DNA of 64,000 nucleotides from Acetobacter orientalis (lineage in GTDB: Bacteria; Pseudomonadota; Alphaproteobacteria; Acetobacterales; Acetobacteraceae). The notes below the pieces were generated by a model. It was not told the origin of the DNA and did not search any database. It saw only the letters and a program-made list of their open reading frames with translations. Both the position numbers and the translations under genes were made by a program. How positions within the stretch are numbered: position 1 is the stretch's first letter; each line of letters begins with the position of its first letter. Positions 43,080-51,959 of this stretch are shown here, piece by piece. The DNA is taken from NCBI RefSeq assembly GCF_000963965.1, contig NZ_BAMX01000031.1:1-64000 (forward strand), written 5' to 3'.

Positions 43080-43768
43080 ACGCCGTTGCTGAATTTGTCA
43101 CAGCCCGCAACCCAGCAGCCGGGGAGGCTATCGTGGAATGGATTCTGCGGCTGTCAGTCGTTGTCCGCAGCAATCCGCCCGTGACGAAGACGCAGGCCGT
43201 GCTGTATGCTGAAATGCTCATCCGTGACGTTCCGCCTGCTGCGTTCACAACCGATGCGCTGCACTACGTGGCGAGCCAGTGCGAGTGGTTCCCGGCGGTG
43301 AAGGTGTTGACCGAACTGCTGACCGAGCAGTGGAAATCCGAGAAAATCCGACGGCAAAACGAGCGAGCCTCTGGCGCCACCCGCATTGCCGGGCCTATGC
43401 GCTCTGGTGGCGCTCCGCTGGCTGGGATGGATTTGGAGTGGCGGCGCTATTGGGACCGCAGGGAGTTCACGGGCTGGAAGGACGAGGCCGAGCACAGCGT
43501 GGAGCCATGGCAGGTTAGCCAGCGCAAGAAGGCGGCACTCTCGCTCATTCGCAGCAAGTCGCCGCTGGCATACGAGGCAATTACCGGACGGCAGGCCCGG
43601 CCAGTCACGGACAACGCGGCATGGAGTGACCCAGTCGTGGTTCGTAAGCAGGCCAATGCCGCCAAGGGAAGCCTACTGGCGCTCCAGTCGATGCTCCGCA
43701 CTGCCGTGCAGCGATATGCGCCGGAGAACATGGGCATCGTGGAGGAGGTGCTTGGAAAATCCGCATGA
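43076..43768 (+). CDS. Phage replication protein, possible helicase loader
   Basis: 230 residues, helical. The first part (EAIVEWILRLSVVVRSNPPV to HYVASQCEWFPAVKVLTELL) resembles small phage replication proteins that follow the initiator, but no Walker motif is visible, so an AAA+ loader is excluded. ATGA overlap with the initiator gene. Role is inferred from position. Confidence 0.5.
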   Translation: MNAVAEFVTARNPAAGEAIVEWILRLSVVVRSNPPVTKTQAVLYAEMLIRDVPPAAFTTDALHYVASQCEWFPAVKVLTELLTEQWKSEKIRRQNERASGATRIAGPMRSGGAPLAGMDLEWRRYWDRREFTGWKDEAEHSVEPWQVSQRKKAALSLIRSKSPLAYEAITGRQARPVTDNAAWSDPVVVRKQANAAKGSLLALQSMLRTAVQRYAPENMGIVEEVLGKSA

Positions 43769-43855
43769 GAGCCGCGAGGTTTAGCGGAGAGTGTCGCGAA
43801 AGCGTTTCAAGCGTAAATGTTATGTACTGAAACCGCACCGCACTCAGCGGGCAAC

Positions 43856-43876
43856 GTGGGGGATTTTAGGGGTATG
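43856..43876 (+). promoter_or_regulatory. Repeated start-site motif, copy 1
   Basis: GTGGGGGATTT then TAGGGGTATG, with the ATG being the start of the gene at 43874. A near copy lies at 45082-45100. It may combine a -10-like or ribosome-binding element. Confidence 0.35.
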
Positions 43877-44065
43877 TCTAAGTTGGAAATAAATACAAAG
43901 TTAGCGGTGGTGGCGAGTGAAGATGGAAGCGTGAATGTGACGATGGCGGATGGCAAAAGCACAGCAACGCTAGAGTTAGAAAGCCCCAAATTCGCACGAC
44001 TTTTCGCCATGGCGCTACTCACTGCCGCCGAGGAAGCTGAGGCATTTTTGAGGGCTGCGGAATGA
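43874..44065 (+). CDS. Small phage protein (63 aa)
   Basis: MSKLEINTKLAVVASEDGSV; a small beta-rich protein with an alanine-rich helix at the end. ATG 43874 follows AGGGG closely; an upstream frame extension lies in the leader. Ends in an ATGA overlap with the next gene. Unknown function. Confidence 0.55.
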   Translation: MSKLEINTKLAVVASEDGSVNVTMADGKSTATLELESPKFARLFAMALLTAAEEAEAFLRAAE

Positions 44066-44430
44066 AGAAATTTACGGTAGGCCAGCGCGTATCAGTCCCA
44101 GCCCGGCAGGAGCCGGAAGTGGCCGGGACTATCGCAGAGATAAAAAACACCCAGGCGGGTCATGTGGTTGTGATTGATACCGACGATGGGTGGCCGATAT
44201 TGACTGAGGCGCGGCGGCTAAAAAGCCTTGAACCTGTCGACCCGGTTTTGCCACCGGAAGGGACGGGCGGGGTAACCCATTGGCTACGTGATAGGGACGG
44301 AAGTTTGTGGCCGTTTACTTGGTCTATCTGGGAGGATGTTTGGCTAACGTATAATTCCAAACTGACACCCCAAAAAGCTGGCGCATTGGGTTTCGTTTAT
44401 GCAGGGCCTTGTGTGGAGATTGAGGAATGA
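44062..44430 (+). CDS. Phage protein, unknown function
   Basis: 122 residues. The first 50 (KKFTVGQRVSVPARQEPEVA then GTIAEIKNTQAGHVVVIDTD) read like a small SH3-type or KOW-like barrel. The remainder is Trp-rich. ATGA overlaps at both ends. Confidence 0.55.
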   Translation: MKKFTVGQRVSVPARQEPEVAGTIAEIKNTQAGHVVVIDTDDGWPILTEARRLKSLEPVDPVLPPEGTGGVTHWLRDRDGSLWPFTWSIWEDVWLTYNSKLTPQKAGALGFVYAGPCVEIEE

Positions 44431-44753
44431 CCGCGCAAGTCATAGACCTCCTTTCGGCCCGTGACCTATTCGGAGCGAGACCCATTCAGGAGCGCTCTAC
44501 CAAACCGAAGCCGCGTTGCAGACCGGCACCCAAGCCCAAGCCAGAGGGCGTGCCCGTCCTGTTCGTGGGCGGCCCTTTGGACGGAGAAAGGCGGTCAATT
44601 CGCCCCATGGCAACGAGGTTTGAAGTGCATTTCAGGCCACCAAATGCGCCCCACCAAACAGCGGTTTATGAGGTTGCTGTTGAGATGCAGGACGGCGGGG
44701 AATTTCATTTTGTTGGGTTTGAGTATCCAGAGGGTGGGGAAGGGCAGAAATGA
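44427..44753 (+). CDS. Phage protein, unknown function
   Basis: 108 residues. A proline/lysine-rich N-terminal linker is followed by a domain starting VPVLFVGGPLDGERRSIRP, a pattern (GGPLDGE) seen in small conserved phage proteins. ATGA overlaps at both ends. Function not known. Confidence 0.55.
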   Translation: MTAQVIDLLSARDLFGARPIQERSTKPKPRCRPAPKPKPEGVPVLFVGGPLDGERRSIRPMATRFEVHFRPPNAPHQTAVYEVAVEMQDGGEFHFVGFEYPEGGEGQK

Positions 44754-44866
44754 CCATCAAACAACACGAACGCTTGGCTGATTTGGCTATGGGGTGCGTG
44801 ATTTTTCTGAGTGGGTTTTTGGCTGCTCTGGTTGCGGTTTCTGTTGTGTTGACGGGGCACGCATGA
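44750..44866 (+). CDS. 38-residue single-span membrane peptide
   Basis: MTIKQHERLADLAMGCVIFL and a following hydrophobic run (SGFLAALVAVSVVL) form one membrane segment. ATGA overlaps both neighbours, which strongly supports translation. Function unknown. Confidence 0.55.
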   Translation: MTIKQHERLADLAMGCVIFLSGFLAALVAVSVVLTGHA

Positions 44867-45033
44867 CCCCAGACCAAGACTTAATCACAGAAGAAGAATG
44901 GCCCGTTGCCCAGCCTGTGGAACTGCTCCCGCCATGCGACGGGCGCGTGTTTCACGAGCACGAAGACGGGCTTAACGATGAGGAAATACTGCCGCTCTGG
45001 TGGGATTGGGTGAAAGGGCCAGTACCCGACTAG
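44863..45033 (+). CDS. Small acidic phage protein (56 aa)
   Basis: MTPDQDLITEEEWPVAQPVE, ending in LPLWWDWVKGPVPD. The start overlaps the membrane-peptide stop as ATGA; the longer frame runs into that gene. Very acidic and Trp-rich. Unknown function. Confidence 0.5.
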   Translation: MTPDQDLITEEEWPVAQPVELLPPCDGRVFHEHEDGLNDEEILPLWWDWVKGPVPD

Positions 45034-45047
45034 CAGTACGCGAAAAT

Positions 45048-45100
45048 GCTGTACGTTTTTGCTGTACAACGGGGCGGGATTGTGGGAGTCTAGGGGTATG
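45048..45100 (+). promoter_or_regulatory. GCTGTAC direct repeats and start-site motif, copy 2
   Basis: GCTGTAC at 45048-45054 and 45061-45067, followed by GTGGGAGTC-TAGGGGTATG (45082-45100), with the ATG at 45098. Copy 1 of the second motif lies at 43856 and also has a GTAC about 30 bases before it. Confidence 0.4.
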
Positions 45101-45202
45101 AAAAACCATCGTAAAAAACGTGCATTTTTTCGCAATCGTGGCGCTGGCCCATTCCGTCCAATATTGCGCCTCCCAACGTTTCTAAACGGCTGGTGGTTGT
45201 AA
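45098..45202 (+). CDS. 34-residue basic peptide
   Basis: MKNHRKKRAFFRNRGAGPFR; strongly Arg/Lys-rich. It starts in the repeated TAGGGGTATG motif and its stop lies one base before the GTG of the next gene. Could bind RNA or DNA. Support is from context only. Confidence 0.4.
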   Translation: MKNHRKKRAFFRNRGAGPFRPILRLPTFLNGWWL

Positions 45203-45203
45203 A

Positions 45204-45359
45204 GTGACCCCCACAGACTGCCGCCACGCCAGCAACGTCGAGATTTACGCAAAGCCTCGTAATTGGGAGGTCGCGTGCGCCATTACGCAGATGAAAGCGT
45301 GGGTCGTTTTGACTGAGGGGCAGGAAGCAATGCTGGAGCAGGTGAGGAAAGAGGCATGA
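45204..45359 (+). CDS. Small phage protein (51 aa)
   Basis: GTG start (MTPTDCRHASNVEIYAKPRN), ending with a helix TEGQEAMLEQVRKEA. Its stop overlaps the next ATG as ATGA. No good ribosome site, so translation probably depends on coupling. Confidence 0.45.
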   Translation: MTPTDCRHASNVEIYAKPRNWEVACAITQMKAWVVLTEGQEAMLEQVRKEA

Positions 45360-45901
45360 CTAAAACACGCACGCGGCCACGCTACCAAATCGCTCATGCG
45401 GTGGATAACGGGCCTACGGTGGAGCGGTTGGCTAAGTCCGTTTTCACCAAGGGTTCGCCGCCGCGTGTGTTGACCACAGTTCAGGCGCTACTCAATGCCC
45501 AGAGTATTTCTCAAGATGCGGCCAATGCCGCCGAGCGGTGGTATCGTGATTACGTGTTCGGGAAATGCGGCTACGTTGAATACAAACCAGATTACGTGCC
45601 GGACACCACGACAAAACACGACGATATTTCGTGGCAGGTTGTGCGGGCCAATGCCTGGGGGCATGTGCTGGACGTGAAATTTACACTCGGTAAATGTGCT
45701 CACACGCTTTTGGAAATGATGCTGGCCGACGAAATGACGCTGGCTAAAATTGGCGAACGGTTGTTCCCGTCAATTTCCCGCAGTCTAGCGTCCAACAAAG
45801 CCAACGCTCAGTGCTGCATTGTTCTGGAAACGCTGGCCGCATACTACCAGAGCGAACGCAGCAAACGGGCGCGGGATAAAACTTGTACCGCTGTACATTA
45901 A
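45356..45901 (+). CDS. Possible late-gene regulator
   Basis: 181 residues. The C-terminal region DEMTLAKIGERLFPSISRSL resembles an HTH. It is the last gene before a strong terminator and shortly precedes the terminase genes, the position of Q/RinA-like late activators. No clear family match is visible, so the role is inferred from place. Confidence 0.45.
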   Translation: MTKTRTRPRYQIAHAVDNGPTVERLAKSVFTKGSPPRVLTTVQALLNAQSISQDAANAAERWYRDYVFGKCGYVEYKPDYVPDTTTKHDDISWQVVRANAWGHVLDVKFTLGKCAHTLLEMMLADEMTLAKIGERLFPSISRSLASNKANAQCCIVLETLAAYYQSERSKRARDKTCTAVH

Positions 45902-45942
45902 ATGGTATGTGTTTAACCACAATCGAATACCTACGCCAACAG

Positions 45943-45966
45943 GCCACCCATCGCGGTGGCTTTTTT
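45943..45966 (+). terminator. Rho-independent terminator of the early operon
   Basis: GCCACC-CATCGC-GGTGGC followed by six T. Clean form, 42 bases after the preceding stop. A late antiterminator would have to read through it. Confidence 0.8.
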
Positions 45967-45980
45967 CGTTTCTGGACGCA

Positions 45981-46310
45981 ATGCGCACTCTCAAACCCGG
46001 CCATGTTGTGCGCTTCAAGCGTCACGACGCGGTTTGTGTTGGGAGTATGAGCGGCGTCCCGTATCTATGTCGCGTGATTGCGACAACAGAGGCAACGTGG
46101 CATCGCGCTGATGCGCCGCTGTCGCTGATCGAGTGTGCAAATGCGGGAACGAGACCTGATGTGCGTGTGCGCTGCTGGCCACAAGCCGGGGCAGGCGGCA
46201 TCATCATCGGGAAATTGTCAACCGTAAGCATGACAAGAATAAACGCAGCCGTGCGGCGTGAAGCCGTCCTGCGAGCGTTTGAAGATGGGTGGCAGTTGCC
46301 ATCCTTATAA
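45981..46310 (+). CDS. Phage protein, weakly PemK/MazF-like
   Basis: 109 residues starting MRTLKPGHVVRFKRHDAVCV. The N-terminal KPGHVVRF and the later IIIGKLSTVSMTRINAAVRR recall the start and the KLxTxxxxRI segment of MazF/PemK barrels, but the match is loose and no antitoxin partner is seen. The preceding bases form the terminator, so it is the first gene of the next unit. The following 180 bp up to the terminase gene show no supported gene. Confidence 0.4.
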   Translation: MRTLKPGHVVRFKRHDAVCVGSMSGVPYLCRVIATTEATWHRADAPLSLIECANAGTRPDVRVRCWPQAGAGGIIIGKLSTVSMTRINAAVRREAVLRAFEDGWQLPSL

Positions 46311-46492
46311 CAGTTTGGGCGAGCGCGACCTTATTACCTCTGGCACGGACGTGACGAACCCCAACCTCCCTAAATGCACCGTGCCCACCTGTCAAAGTGG
46401 CGCGAATGTGGGCAAACCGTGCGCTCTTAAATCGAATAGCGGTAAGGCGGGGAGTGCTTTTAATCTTTGGAGATATATCGCGGTAAAGTGGC

Positions 46493-47056
46493 ATGGCTAA
46501 TCTCACGCCAAAGCAGAGGCGGTTCGTTGAAGAGTATCTGTCTAATGGTGAAAACGCGGCGGCAGCGTACCGAGTGGCGTATAAGCCAAATGCATCAGAC
46601 AGCACCGTAGAGCGTAACGCCTTCCGGCTTTTGAAAAATGCCAAGGTTGTACCAGTAATTCAGGAGGCCCATGGTCGGGCCAAAAAACGCACTGACAAGA
46701 TCATGGAACGCTACGCAATCACCAAAGAAAATGTGCTGCGTGAATTTGCGCGCATAGGCTTTGCGGATGTGACGGACGTTGTTTCTATCGCCGATGGGCG
46801 TGTGAAAATAAGTAACACTGACGGCCTGACTGAGGACGCAAGACGCTCAATCTCCGAAATTAGCGAGACGGTAAACGAGAGCGGCGACCGCACAATCAAG
46901 GTGAAGTCGCATAGTAAGATCGCGGCATTAACGGCCCTAGCCAAACACTTGGGCCTGGATAAGCCTGAGCCTGAAGACGATGATGCTCTTGACGACATGG
47001 CAAATGACCAAGACCCGGAGCGAATAGACCGTGGCGAAACTACTGAGGAAGGGTGA
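46493..47056 (+). CDS. terS: Terminase small subunit
   Basis: 187 residues. LTPKQRRFVEEYLSNGENAA then AAYRVAYKPNAS and KNAKVVPVIQEA form the HTH domain of the Terminase_2 family. A middle oligomerisation part and an acidic C-terminal tail (EPEDDDALDD) follow. It recognises the packaging site and partners the large subunit, whose start it overlaps by 26 bp. Confidence 0.9.
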   Translation: MANLTPKQRRFVEEYLSNGENAAAAYRVAYKPNASDSTVERNAFRLLKNAKVVPVIQEAHGRAKKRTDKIMERYAITKENVLREFARIGFADVTDVVSIADGRVKISNTDGLTEDARRSISEISETVNESGDRTIKVKSHSKIAALTALAKHLGLDKPEPEDDDALDDMANDQDPERIDRGETTEEG

Positions 47057-48341
47057 GCGCGCTAAGCTAACCAACCCGCAGTGGAATATTTACGAGCACG
47101 GTTGGCGGCCAGAAAGCAGGTTTCGTACCGCTGTATGTGGGCGGCGGTTTGGTAAAACCTTTCTGGCGCAAGAAGAAATACGCCGCGCAGTGAGAATGGC
47201 CGTCAAAAATGACGTGCACCCTGAGAATGAAATTTGGTTTGGTAGCCCTACCTTCAAGCAGGCCAAAAAGAACTTTTGGAACCGGCTAAAGCGCGCCATT
47301 CCTGAGAAATGGTTGCTTAAGCGCCCAAACGAAACCGAATGCAGCATGACCCTGAAATCAGGGCATATCATTCGTATTGTGGGACTTGATAACTATGACG
47401 CGTTGCGTGGGTCGGGCCTATATTTCTTTGTGGGCGACGAATGGGCAGACGTTAAGCTGGAGGCGTGGACTGAGACAATCAGGCCAATGCTTTCAACTGC
47501 AGGTGGCCACGCGCTCTTTATTGGCACCCCCAAGGGGTTTAACCATTTTCGAGACAGCTACCTAAAGGGCCAGTCGGGGTCGCAGCACGAAAGTGGCTGG
47601 TGGTCATGCCTTTACACATCGCGGGCTGGGGGCAACATCCCAGACGCTGAAGTGAAGGCGGCCATGAGAGACATGGATATCCGCCAGTTTAGGCAGGAAT
47701 ATGAGGCCTCGTTTGAGACCTATGCCGGGCGTGTTCTGTACGCATTCAGCAGGGCAAACAACGTAAAAGCGTGGCCATTTAGTAATGCCAAGCCTGTTCT
47801 TGTGGGTATGGATTTCAACATCAACCCCATGTCGGCCACCATCTGGCAGCAGGGTGAAAATGGCACGATAGGGCAGGTTGATGAGATTATCATGCCAACG
47901 TCTAACACTGATGAAATGGCGGATGAAATCGTTCGGCGTTACCAGCGTGGCGGCTCTGTTGCCCACATTACCATCTACCCAGACCCAGCCGGAGCGCAGC
48001 GCAAAACATCTGCTCAAGGGCGCACTGATATAAGCATTTTGCGCGCCAAGGGGTTTGCTGTTGTAGCTGCGGCCTCGCACCCCCTTGTGCGTGACCGCCT
48101 GAACGTTACGAACGCGCAGTTTTGCGCGGCTGATGGCTCTATTACGGCGTTTGTTGACCCTAAGTGCACAAAATCCATTGAGGCCTACGAGCGCCAAACC
48201 TACCGGGACGGCACGAACGAGCCAGACAAGCGCAGCGGCTACGATCACATTGTGGATGCCACAGGATACCTCCTGTACGGCCTAAAGTGCCCGCCACAGC
48301 CTGCACGCCAAACACCAACACGTTTCAATCTGGGCCGCTAA
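47031..48341 (+). CDS. terL: Terminase large subunit
   Basis: 436 residues with GTG start. Walker A is CGRRFGKT (36-43), Walker B YFFVGDEW (131-138) with D136 and E137. The RNase H-like nuclease has D261 (GMDFNINP) and D318 (YPDPAG), with a further acid in GYDHIVDA near the C-terminus. It cuts the concatemer and drives packaging. Overlap with terS implies coupled translation. Confidence 0.93.
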   Translation: MAKLLRKGERAKLTNPQWNIYEHGWRPESRFRTAVCGRRFGKTFLAQEEIRRAVRMAVKNDVHPENEIWFGSPTFKQAKKNFWNRLKRAIPEKWLLKRPNETECSMTLKSGHIIRIVGLDNYDALRGSGLYFFVGDEWADVKLEAWTETIRPMLSTAGGHALFIGTPKGFNHFRDSYLKGQSGSQHESGWWSCLYTSRAGGNIPDAEVKAAMRDMDIRQFRQEYEASFETYAGRVLYAFSRANNVKAWPFSNAKPVLVGMDFNINPMSATIWQQGENGTIGQVDEIIMPTSNTDEMADEIVRRYQRGGSVAHITIYPDPAGAQRKTSAQGRTDISILRAKGFAVVAAASHPLVRDRLNVTNAQFCAADGSITAFVDPKCTKSIEAYERQTYRDGTNEPDKRSGYDHIVDATGYLLYGLKCPPQPARQTPTRFNLGR

Positions 48342-48356
48342 CGGCCACGGGGTGGC

Positions 48357-49871
48357 ATGGACTGGAAACAACTTCGGGAAACTTACCTACGCGACGAGCA
48401 GTTGCCGCCGCGCGCGGCCCGTTTATCTGCGCTTATGCGGGTGCGAGACTGCGTGCAGTACGACAGCATCCCCAACCCGTTCAGTAGCGAATACAACGGA
48501 GCGGGCGGGTACATTCCGCTGGCGCAGCGCAGGCCGTCTGTTCGCACGAATATGTGCGCGACCGTGGTTGATGAGAGCGCGTCTCTGGTGTTTGGTGAGA
48601 GCCATTGGCCAGCGGTAAAGGCTGCAGATGAGCGTACTGCGCAGGCGCTTGCTGCACTTGACGCAGAATGTGCGCTACCAGCGGTGATGCTTGAAGCCAC
48701 CATTGCTGGTTCCGTTGGTTCGTCCGCCCTGCTGGTGGAGGTGGCCGAACATGTGCCGTGCGTGACAATGTTTGACACGCGCTACCTCACTCCAGAATGG
48801 AACGCTGCACGCCAACTTGTGCGGGTAACGGAGCAATACAAGGTCAAAGGCAAAGACCTTGCCGCGCAGGGTTGGGTTATTCCGCAGGATAACGCGGCCA
48901 CGGAATATTGGTGGCGGCGCGAATGGAACACCACGGAGTGCCGCGTTTACGTGCCCCGGCCCGTTGGCAAAGGGGAGCCGGACAAGGTCGATAAAGTCCG
49001 CACGGTGCAGCACGGACTAAAATTCGTGCCGTGGGTTTGGATGGCCAACATGGCTCAGCCGGGCGTTGTGGACGGCCCCTGCACGTTTGAACGGGCGATT
49101 GATACCGTTATTGAGTGCGACTACCTGCTGTCTCAATCTGGGCGCGGTCTGAAATACAGCTCTGACCCCAAGTTGGTGATTAAAGCCGGGTCTGACCCCA
49201 TGGGCGGTGGCGATAGTAGCGGGGCCGGTGGTGGCTCGGCAACTGCACTCACGTTACCAATGGACGGCGATGCAAAATTGTTGGAAATCAACGGTGATGC
49301 CTCAAGCGCCATGCTGGAGCAGTACCGTGAACTGCGTGCTATTGTGCTGGAGCAGATACACGGCAACCGCGCACACGCTGACAAAATAAGCGCCGCACAA
49401 TCTGGCCGCGCCATGGAGATGATGTGCCAAAGCCTCGTATGGCTGGCCGACCGCCTGCGCCTATCCTACGGCGAGTACGGATTGCTCGCGCTGTATCGCA
49501 TGATCTGCCGGCTCTCATCAGCCGTGACGGGCGGGATTATCATTGGCGGTGAAACTTACCAAAACCTGCCTGATGCCGGGTTGGCGCTGCAATGGCCGCC
49601 TTATTTCCCCAGCACAGACCCAGAGCTTTTGCAGTTGGCTCAAGGGTTAGCGACCGCCGTTGCCAGCGGCTTTATGAGCAATCAGACGGCGTGCAGCATT
49701 TACGCGGCAAAAGTGGGTACAGCGACACCGCAGGCTGAGTGGGAGCGGGTGCTTGATGAGCTGACCGACCCTGTTCTGGTGGCCAAGCGAGAAGCCGCAA
49801 AGAATACCGCCAAAACTGACCGGCAGGCCGCCGGAACAGGGCGCACAGAAACGCGACAGGTTACGGCCTGA
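48357..49871 (+). CDS. Portal protein
   Basis: 504 residues. Located directly after terL. The N-terminal DWKQLRETYLRDEQLPPRAA, the wing region and the late helix LEQIHGNRAHADKISAAQSG with SLVWLADRLRLSYGEYG fit a phage portal of the SPP1/phage_prot_Gp6-like type. It forms the dodecameric DNA channel. Ends in a hydrophilic Thr/Ala-rich tail. Confidence 0.82.
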   Translation: MDWKQLRETYLRDEQLPPRAARLSALMRVRDCVQYDSIPNPFSSEYNGAGGYIPLAQRRPSVRTNMCATVVDESASLVFGESHWPAVKAADERTAQALAALDAECALPAVMLEATIAGSVGSSALLVEVAEHVPCVTMFDTRYLTPEWNAARQLVRVTEQYKVKGKDLAAQGWVIPQDNAATEYWWRREWNTTECRVYVPRPVGKGEPDKVDKVRTVQHGLKFVPWVWMANMAQPGVVDGPCTFERAIDTVIECDYLLSQSGRGLKYSSDPKLVIKAGSDPMGGGDSSGAGGGSATALTLPMDGDAKLLEINGDASSAMLEQYRELRAIVLEQIHGNRAHADKISAAQSGRAMEMMCQSLVWLADRLRLSYGEYGLLALYRMICRLSSAVTGGIIIGGETYQNLPDAGLALQWPPYFPSTDPELLQLAQGLATAVASGFMSNQTACSIYAAKVGTATPQAEWERVLDELTDPVLVAKREAAKNTAKTDRQAAGTGRTETRQVTA

Positions 49872-49915
49872 TCGTTCCCCAGCAGATGCTGGAAACTCCA
49901 AAAACAGAGTGTCAG

Positions 49916-50521
49916 ATGACCACAGAGCCCAATCCTCCGATTGACCCGAATACACCGCGCGAACTTGAAAAGGCCCGCAGCGACCTCAAAACCCTGCGCG
50001 CAGAATTGCAGGCGGCGCGCGCGGAGCGGGACACCATCCGTGCTGAGCGTGATGATGCGATTAAGTCCCGCGATGGCCTAAAAGCGCAATTTGACAAGCA
50101 GAAAACTGAGTTTGAGGGCAAGCTGACCGATGCCACCGCAGCCGTAACCAAGGCGCAGGCCGATGCGGTAGAGGCTGGGAAAGCAGCGAAAGCCCAAGCC
50201 GATGCCGCCGTTATTCGTGCAGAAGCGAAGGCCGCAGCCACCCGCCTTGGTGCCGTAGCACCTGAGGATGTGGTGAAGCTGATCGACCTTGATGCGGTCA
50301 AGATCGGTGAGAATGGCGAGGTCGAAGGACTGGATGCGGTGATGGCCGCAGCTAAAGAGGCTCGTGGTTATCTGTTCTCTGAGCCGCCAAAGCCGGGGGC
50401 TGAGACGGGCACGACAAAGACGCCTCCTGCTCCCAAAGCAGGAGAGCCGGGGCCACTGAACGCCCGCACGCTCTCCGACGAGGATTACGCTAAACAAAAG
50501 CAGCAATTCCTCAACGGCTAA
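49916..50521 (+). CDS. Capsid scaffolding protein
   Basis: 201 residues from ATG 49916 (MTTEPNPPIDPNTPRELEKA); an earlier in-frame ATG at 49886 has no ribosome site. A long coiled coil (KARSDLKTLRAELQAARAER to about residue 100) is followed by a Pro-rich linker and a small C-terminal domain, the classical scaffold layout. It sits between portal and capsid genes. No protease motif is visible. Confidence 0.75.
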   Translation: MTTEPNPPIDPNTPRELEKARSDLKTLRAELQAARAERDTIRAERDDAIKSRDGLKAQFDKQKTEFEGKLTDATAAVTKAQADAVEAGKAAKAQADAAVIRAEAKAAATRLGAVAPEDVVKLIDLDAVKIGENGEVEGLDAVMAAAKEARGYLFSEPPKPGAETGTTKTPPAPKAGEPGPLNARTLSDEDYAKQKQQFLNG

Positions 50522-50531
50522 CACCTGTTCC

Positions 50532-50556
50532 CGCCCGGCTGATGCTGGGCGTTTTT
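50532..50556 (+). terminator. Terminator between scaffold and capsid genes
   Basis: CGCCCGGC-TGAT-GCTGGGCG with one G-U pair, then five T. It may lower read-through or set mRNA ends around the abundant capsid transcript. Confidence 0.65.
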
Positions 50557-50600
50557 GCGTCTGATGACGCGCCAATTTTTCCCAGCATCAAGAGAAAACC

Positions 50601-51959
50601 ATGAGTATTGCAAACTTTCCCGCAGCCCTACAGGGCGCTATTCAGCAGGGCTTTCTGGCCCGTGAGTTCCAGAACGGCCTACAGTCCAAGCTGGGCTTTC
50701 GCGCTATTGCTGACCGCGAACTGTTCCCGGTGCAGATTGGTGAAACCCTCACCAAAACCCGCAAGGGGCTGAAAACACCGGTTACAACGCCGCTGAACCC
50801 CAGCAACAACACCAATTTTGATAACGGGCTGACTGAGAGCGGCTGGGGGGCTGAACAATACACCCTAACCATCAATCAGTATGGTGACACCATTGACCTG
50901 AATATGGTGACGAGTGGTGTTGGTATTGCCAGCCAGTTCCTCGCCAACGCTCACACAAACGGCGTGCAGGCCATGCAGTCTCTCGACCGCATTGCTCGCA
51001 ACACTCTGTTTGGCGGCGGCCAGAACGGCGTGGGCGGCTATCTTGGTGGCAATACCCGCGTGACAGAAACGCTCGGCTCCGCAGGCACCACCGTTAAGGT
51101 TGACGACATTCGTGGCTTCCAGAATGTTCTGGTGAATGGGTTGGTGGTACCAGTAGGCACAGCCAGCGCCATGACCGTTACTATCGGCGCCGGTGTTTAC
51201 CAACTGGTTGGCGTTCAGCCTGATGCTGTAACCACCTCAACTGCCCCAGGTGGTATTTCTGGTACCCTGACGTTTGATGGTAACGTGGCTGTAGCTGACG
51301 GCACAGAGGGTATTGCGGTGCGCTCTGCTACTGCGCCGTTGGTCTTGCGCACAAACAACCGCGCAACCTCTGCCGCGTTTCAGGCCGGTGACACGTTGGG
51401 CATTCAGGACGTTAACTCAGCGGTTGCCACCCTGCGCTCCAACAACGTGCCGACAATTGGTGGGCTGTATAACTGCTACCTCGACCCAATCCAGCGGCAG
51501 TCTTTGTTCCGCGACCCTGACTTTAAGCTGCTCTATCGCGGCGCTTACGGCTCAGACGCGTACCGTGACGGCCAGATTATAGAACTTCTGGGCGTGCGCT
51601 TCATTGACACGACAGAAGCCCCGCAGCAGGCGTCTTTGGGCGCTGGGCCAATTCATCGCGCCATTGTGGTGGGGCAGGGCGCCTTGGTTGAGGGTGACTA
51701 TCAGGCCACCGGTCACACAGACATTCCCGGCTTTAATGACGGGCTTGTTGAAATGATCGACAGCGTGGCCATGGTTACGCGTGAGCCGCTTGACCGTCTC
51801 AAGCAGATCATTGCGCAGTCTTGGTACTGGATTGGCGGGTTCGCTCTGCCTACGGATAAAACAGCAGCGCCAGACATTATCCCGACTGCTACCAACAGCT
51901 ACCTAAAGCGCGGCGTTGTGATTGAAAGCCTGGGCACTGACCAGATCGGTGCAGGCTAA
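50601..51959 (+). CDS. Major capsid protein
   Basis: 452 residues. An HK97-fold capsid is expected from position and size. The N-terminal SIANFPAALQGAIQQGFLAR and GLTESGWGAEQYTLTINQYG segments are like P22/N4-type capsids. A domain rich in Gly, Thr and Val (about 175-250) may be an inserted surface domain. Stop overlaps the next start as TAATG. Confidence 0.85.
   Translation: MSIANFPAALQGAIQQGFLAREFQNGLQSKLGFRAIADRELFPVQIGETLTKTRKGLKTPVTTPLNPSNNTNFDNGLTESGWGAEQYTLTINQYGDTIDLNMVTSGVGIASQFLANAHTNGVQAMQSLDRIARNTLFGGGQNGVGGYLGGNTRVTETLGSAGTTVKVDDIRGFQNVLVNGLVVPVGTASAMTVTIGAGVYQLVGVQPDAVTTSTAPGGISGTLTFDGNVAVADGTEGIAVRSATAPLVLRTNNRATSAAFQAGDTLGIQDVNSAVATLRSNNVPTIGGLYNCYLDPIQRQSLFRDPDFKLLYRGAYGSDAYRDGQIIELLGVRFIDTTEAPQQASLGAGPIHRAIVVGQGALVEGDYQATGHTDIPGFNDGLVEMIDSVAMVTREPLDRLKQIIAQSWYWIGGFALPTDKTAAPDIIPTATNSYLKRGVVIESLGTDQIGAG

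Noticed and set aside
46258-46500. Plus-strand frame of up to 80 codons before the small terminase gene, with a CTVPTCQSGANVGKPC stretch
   Set aside because: No ribosome site, overlaps the end of the previous gene, and composition is not protein-like outside the Cys stretch. It could be a small zinc protein, but support is too thin.
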